Positions 12,629-12,864 of a stretch of DNA of 12,864 nucleotides are shown here, piece after piece. The notes under the pieces are model-generated. The model made no database searches, had not been told where the DNA came from, and saw only the letters and a list, made by a program, of their open reading frames with translations. Made by a program: the position numbers and the translations under genes. Position 1 is the stretch's first letter, and every line of letters begins with the position of its first letter. The DNA comes from an uncultured Alphaproteobacteria bacterium (lineage in GTDB: Bacteria > Pseudomonadota > Alphaproteobacteria > Rhodobacterales > Rhodobacteraceae): positions 1 to 12,864 of the forward strand of contig CAKMZE010000080.1 in NCBI GenBank assembly GCA_929200295.1. The letters run 5' to 3'.

Positions 12629-12864
12629 TGGTCTCGGGAATTCAGACCAGTAGTTAATGTGGATCGACTTATGAGAAAGACGATTCGAAAGAACCATTCA
12701 CCTGATTTCAAGGCCAAAGTTGCGCTTGAAGCAATCCGCGAAGAAATGACGATGGCGGAATTATCGAAGAAGTATGGGGTACATCCGACGCAGATTGGGA
12801 CTTGGAAGCGTGGCGGGCGCTACCCCCAACTGCGACTCTTGTTAGAAAACAGTAGTTTATCTAA
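12629..12864 (+). mobile_element. Left end of an IS3-family insertion sequence (continues or breaks at window edge)
   Basis: The element is inferred from the OrfA at 12671. A plausible left terminus is TGGTCTCGGGAATTCAGACC at 12629-12648, starting with TG as in many IS3 members and lying 42 bases before OrfA. Its TGGTCT and AGACCA (12629-12634 and 12644-12649) are also an inverted pair. The right end is outside the window. No target duplication can be tested. Confidence 0.4.
12671..12864 (+). pseudogene. IS3-family transposase OrfA, broken after codon 47
   Basis: Residues 1-47 (RKTIRKNHSPDFKAKVALEA, REEMTMAELSKKYGVHPTQIGTWKR) are the helix-turn-helix half of an IS3-type OrfA that recognises the IS ends. 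In intact proteins a leucine-zipper region and a frameshift to OrfB follow. Here the sequence changes at about 12812 to GGRYPQLRLLLENSSLS, which has no resemblance to OrfA, and stays open to the edge. This points to an insertion, deletion or recombination within the IS. No Shine-Dalgarno precedes the ATG. Confidence 0.6.

Noticed and set aside
12496..12717. 73-residue intact minus-strand gene
   Set aside because: Its first ~29 codons lie over the IS3 end and OrfA helix-turn-helix region on the other strand; only the last ~44 codons have a coding signature, so it is listed as a remnant.

Overview
The window looks like chromosomal DNA of an alphaproteobacterium, most likely Rhodobacterales (roseobacter group). 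This rests on protein style, the order of the housekeeping genes (SPOR lipoprotein, dacC-type peptidase, tmk, holB, tatD, PhnP-like hydrolase), and a LexA box of the alphaproteobacterial GTTC-N7-GTTC type. No species can be named from the sequence alone.

Region A (1 to about 5119) reads as the right-hand end of an integrative, probably conjugative, element. It holds the C-terminal part of a VirD4/TraG type IV coupling protein (cut by the window edge), a small exported or anchored protein, and a small acidic antisense gene. A three-gene co-directional row of charged proteins follows, two of which look like diverged tandem paralogues. The element ends with a two-gene unit: a 101-residue protein translationally coupled to a large serine recombinase. 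A perfect alphaproteobacterial SOS box lies just upstream of that unit, so excision or integration is probably controlled by DNA damage.

Junction (about 5098 to 5209): a tRNA-Ser(UGA) gene on the minus strand has its 3' CCA end facing the element. The recombinase frame does not stop at the element end. It continues through the tRNA gene in antisense and about 120 bases beyond, so the last ~77 codons of the annotated protein are probably flanking or tRNA DNA. The element appears to be inserted at the 3' end of the tRNA gene. The left attachment site lies outside the window.

Region B (5436 to 11827) is core chromosome on the plus strand: a SPOR-domain lipoprotein, a D,D-carboxypeptidase, thymidylate kinase, DNA polymerase III delta prime, a TatD nuclease, a PhnP-like metallo-beta-lactamase-fold hydrolase and an AEC-family permease. 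They are packed with short gaps or 4-base ATGA overlaps and link cell-envelope maintenance with DNA synthesis. The tmk start lies in a small hairpin shared with the dacC-type stop codon and has no Shine-Dalgarno sequence.

Region C (11828 to 12864) is accessory and lower in GC at first. It holds an unrecognised membrane protein, a perfect hairpin after it, a GC-rich 3' remnant of an unidentified minus-strand gene, and the left end of an IS3-family element whose OrfA similarity breaks off after 47 codons.

No CRISPR array, rRNA or replication origin was seen.
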